Shown here: positions 62,595 to 64,000 of the stretch, in pieces | Layout of the letters: every line of letters begins with the position of its first letter | Position numbering within the stretch: position 1 is the stretch's first letter | Position numbers and translations under genes: made by a program | The notes under the pieces: generated by a model | The model's database searches: none | Told to the model about the DNA's origin: nothing | The model's input: only the letters and a program-made list of their open reading frames with translations | Assembly: GCA_024710005.1 (NCBI GenBank) | Contig: JANJVQ010000006.1 | Coordinates: 1 to 64,000, forward strand | Reading direction: 5' to 3' | Source of the DNA: Paludibacter sp. | GTDB taxonomy: Bacteria; Bacteroidota; Bacteroidia; Bacteroidales; Paludibacteraceae | DNA: 64,000 nt

Positions 62595-64000
62595 TTAAAT
62601 AATCCTCCATTTCAGGGTAAATAACTCATTCTTCACAATTTTTCTCTTCAATCTTAGTTCTATGTCAGTCAACAATTCTTCTTTCTTCCCATCAATCTCA
62701 TCCTGTGACTGATACAAAGTTTGCCGTTTTTCACTACGTTTCTTTTCGAGTTCTTTAATTTGTCGCTGGGCTTTGACTTTGGCTTCGAGATTCATCATCT
62801 TTTTGGCCTCCGATTTACGTAGTTTGATTTCCGCATCAAGGTCTTTAATTTCTTTTTCCAGACTGATTTTCATATCATCAGCCCATTGATCGAGTTTGTC
62901 CATTTCAGCATCAAAATACGACCGGTTACGTTCGGTGTTTTCCAATAAAATACCGGCTTGCTGACGCTCCAATACTTCAACTAATAAAGTCCGGGTATCT
63001 TCATCAACCATCGCTTTGTCACCCACCACAGCATGCAGTGAAAACAACCGTTCAGCAATTTCTTTTTCAATCACCTCGCCAGCATTGGTAACGCAAGCCA
63101 GCAGCATGAAGTCCTCCTGATCAAAAGATTGAAGAGTCAGTTTTTGCACCTGCAACCAGCCGCTTTGCCCGATATGGTTTTCCAAAACTGAAATTTTCGT
63201 AGGAGTATGGGTATAATCGAAAACGACTTCTGTGCATGGCGTATCGAGAAGCTGACAAGCAGTCAAAATCCGTTGCGCCAGTTTATGCCCTATGCGATAA
63301 ATATTGGTATCCTCCGGAATCGTTATTTCCGATTTTCGGCGACCTGTTTCCGATTTCAAAATCATGTAAGGTCCGGCATGAATTTTTTCTTCCGGAAAAG
63401 GGTTCTTTTTCAACACGAAAGAATAGTCATGCGGATTAAAAGCCGCATAATCTCCCAAAAAGAATTGAGTAGTTTTCCAAAGTTTTTGTTCAAACGCGTT
63501 TAAATAACGTTGTGCATTGGCAAAGTCAACTTTCAGCTTTTCTCTTACTTCTTCGTCAAATTTCTCCAATAAAGTCGCACGTACTACCTGAATCTTTTCA
63601 GAAATTGCATGCTTCAATTCTTCCTGTAATTCATCGAAAGCCTGTTGAATTTCCTCTGTGGTTCGACATTCATTGTAGATATGAGCAATGCGTTTTTCAA
63701 AATCCACTCCATTTCCAATGGCCCCAATCACTTCATCACTGGCACCGAAAACACCATCAAAAAGTCTGAATTTTTCATCCAACAACTGATAAACGCGTAC
63801 ATCGGCAGCATTTTTCTTATTCAGAAAATTAACGACCACGACATCAAATTTTTGTCCGTAACGATGACAACGACCGATGCGCTGCTCAATTCGCTGCGGA
63901 TTCCAGGGCAAATCATAATTTACAATCAAGGAACAAAATTGCAGGTTCACCCCTTCGGCAGCAGCTTCCGTAGCAATCATAATCGTGGCATGATTCCGGA
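62595..64000 (-). CDS. SNF2/RapA-like helicase, C-terminal part (cut by the window end)
   Basis: The visible ~468 residues continue past the window end. They start in helicase motif V: MIATEAAAEGVNLQFCSLIVNYDLPWNPQRIEQRIGRCHRYGQ, in parts, which includes motif VI (QRIGRCHRYGQ). A long Lys/Glu-rich C-terminal part follows with coiled coils (DLDAEIKLRKSEAKKMMNLE). This type of SNF2-like helicase is often the first gene of type III-like mod-res loci. It is 40 bp upstream of the dinD remnant on the same strand. Confidence 0.9.
   Translation of the reverse strand, partial: RNHATIMIATEAAAEGVNLQFCSLIVNYDLPWNPQRIEQRIGRCHRYGQKFDVVVVNFLNKKNAADVRVYQLLDEKFRLFDGVFGASDEVIGAIGNGVDFEKRIAHIYNECRTTEEIQQAFDELQEELKHAISEKIQVVRATLLEKFDEEVREKLKVDFANAQRYLNAFEQKLWKTTQFFLGDYAAFNPHDYSFVLKKNPFPEEKIHAGPYMILKSETGRRKSEITIPEDTNIYRIGHKLAQRILTACQLLDTPCTEVVFDYTHTPTKISVLENHIGQSGWLQVQKLTLQSFDQEDFMLLACVTNAGEVIEKEIAERLFSLHAVVGDKAMVDEDTRTLLVEVLERQQAGILLENTERNRSYFDAEMDKLDQWADDMKISLEKEIKDLDAEIKLRKSEAKKMMNLEAKVKAQRQIKELEKKRSEKRQTLYQSQDEIDGKKEELLTDIELRLKRKIVKNELFTLKWRII

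Overview
The window looks like a chromosomal segment of a Bacteroidota bacterium, most likely of the order Bacteroidales. The evidence is: many upstream regions carry the Bacteroidota -7 promoter box TAnnTTTG, no Shine-Dalgarno pattern is needed to explain the starts, Rho has a very long low-complexity N-terminal insert, and there are typical families such as a HU-like/DUF4469 protein, a methylmalonyl-CoA mutase pair and gliding-type outer-membrane proteins. No rRNA, tRNA or CRISPR array was seen.

Layout. 1-12.3 kb: end of an unidentified gene, AraC regulator, SAM methyltransferase with a structured leader, Spy-like protein, pgeF-umuC-umuD (purine nucleoside phosphorylase-like protein plus SOS polymerase V), a hybrid histidine kinase facing a sigma54-type response regulator, a coiled-coil lipoprotein, an oxidoreductase and a HU-like protein. 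12.5-19.5 kb: a type I restriction-modification operon (hsdM, RhuM-PLD fusion, hsdS, hsdR), with an IS200-like transposase and a cluster of CCCTTCGGG REP palindromes lodged between hsdS and hsdR. 19.7-34.2 kb: a GNAT gene, then a long minus-strand signalling and transport locus: an outer-membrane propeller peptidase, an NMT1-like binding protein, a Cache-HAMP-PP2C phosphatase, an RsbW-like kinase, two STAS proteins and an ABC.X4 (TrpXYZ-type) transporter with a double-domain binding protein; upstream of it lie a PrsW protease and a protein ending in ten EKLG repeats. 34.3-40.6 kb: a response regulator and two paralogous hybrid kinases. 40.8-46.4 kb: mutA and mutB, separated by a UbiA prenyltransferase and a CPBP protease. 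46.5-53 kb: ClpB without N-domain, FabG, Rho and a nucleoside MFS transporter. 53-64 kb: a second defence island made of a SNF2 helicase (cut by the window end), a deleted dinD, mod and res of a type III-like system. Between mod and res sits a tight four-gene cassette: OLD-like ATPase-TOPRIM, SIR2-like, DUF3800 and an unknown protein.

The most interesting material is that nested cassette (55.9-59.9 kb), which has the look of a compact anti-phage module and does not match a named system I can identify; the REP/transposase cluster inside the hsd operon; three modular intergenic palindromes (10.1, 12.3 and 25.1 kb); and the partner-switch module woven into an ABC transporter operon. Start codons were moved from TTG to a nearby ATG for several genes where promoter position or family alignment favoured it. 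All functional statements rest on recognising motifs by eye; no database search was run.
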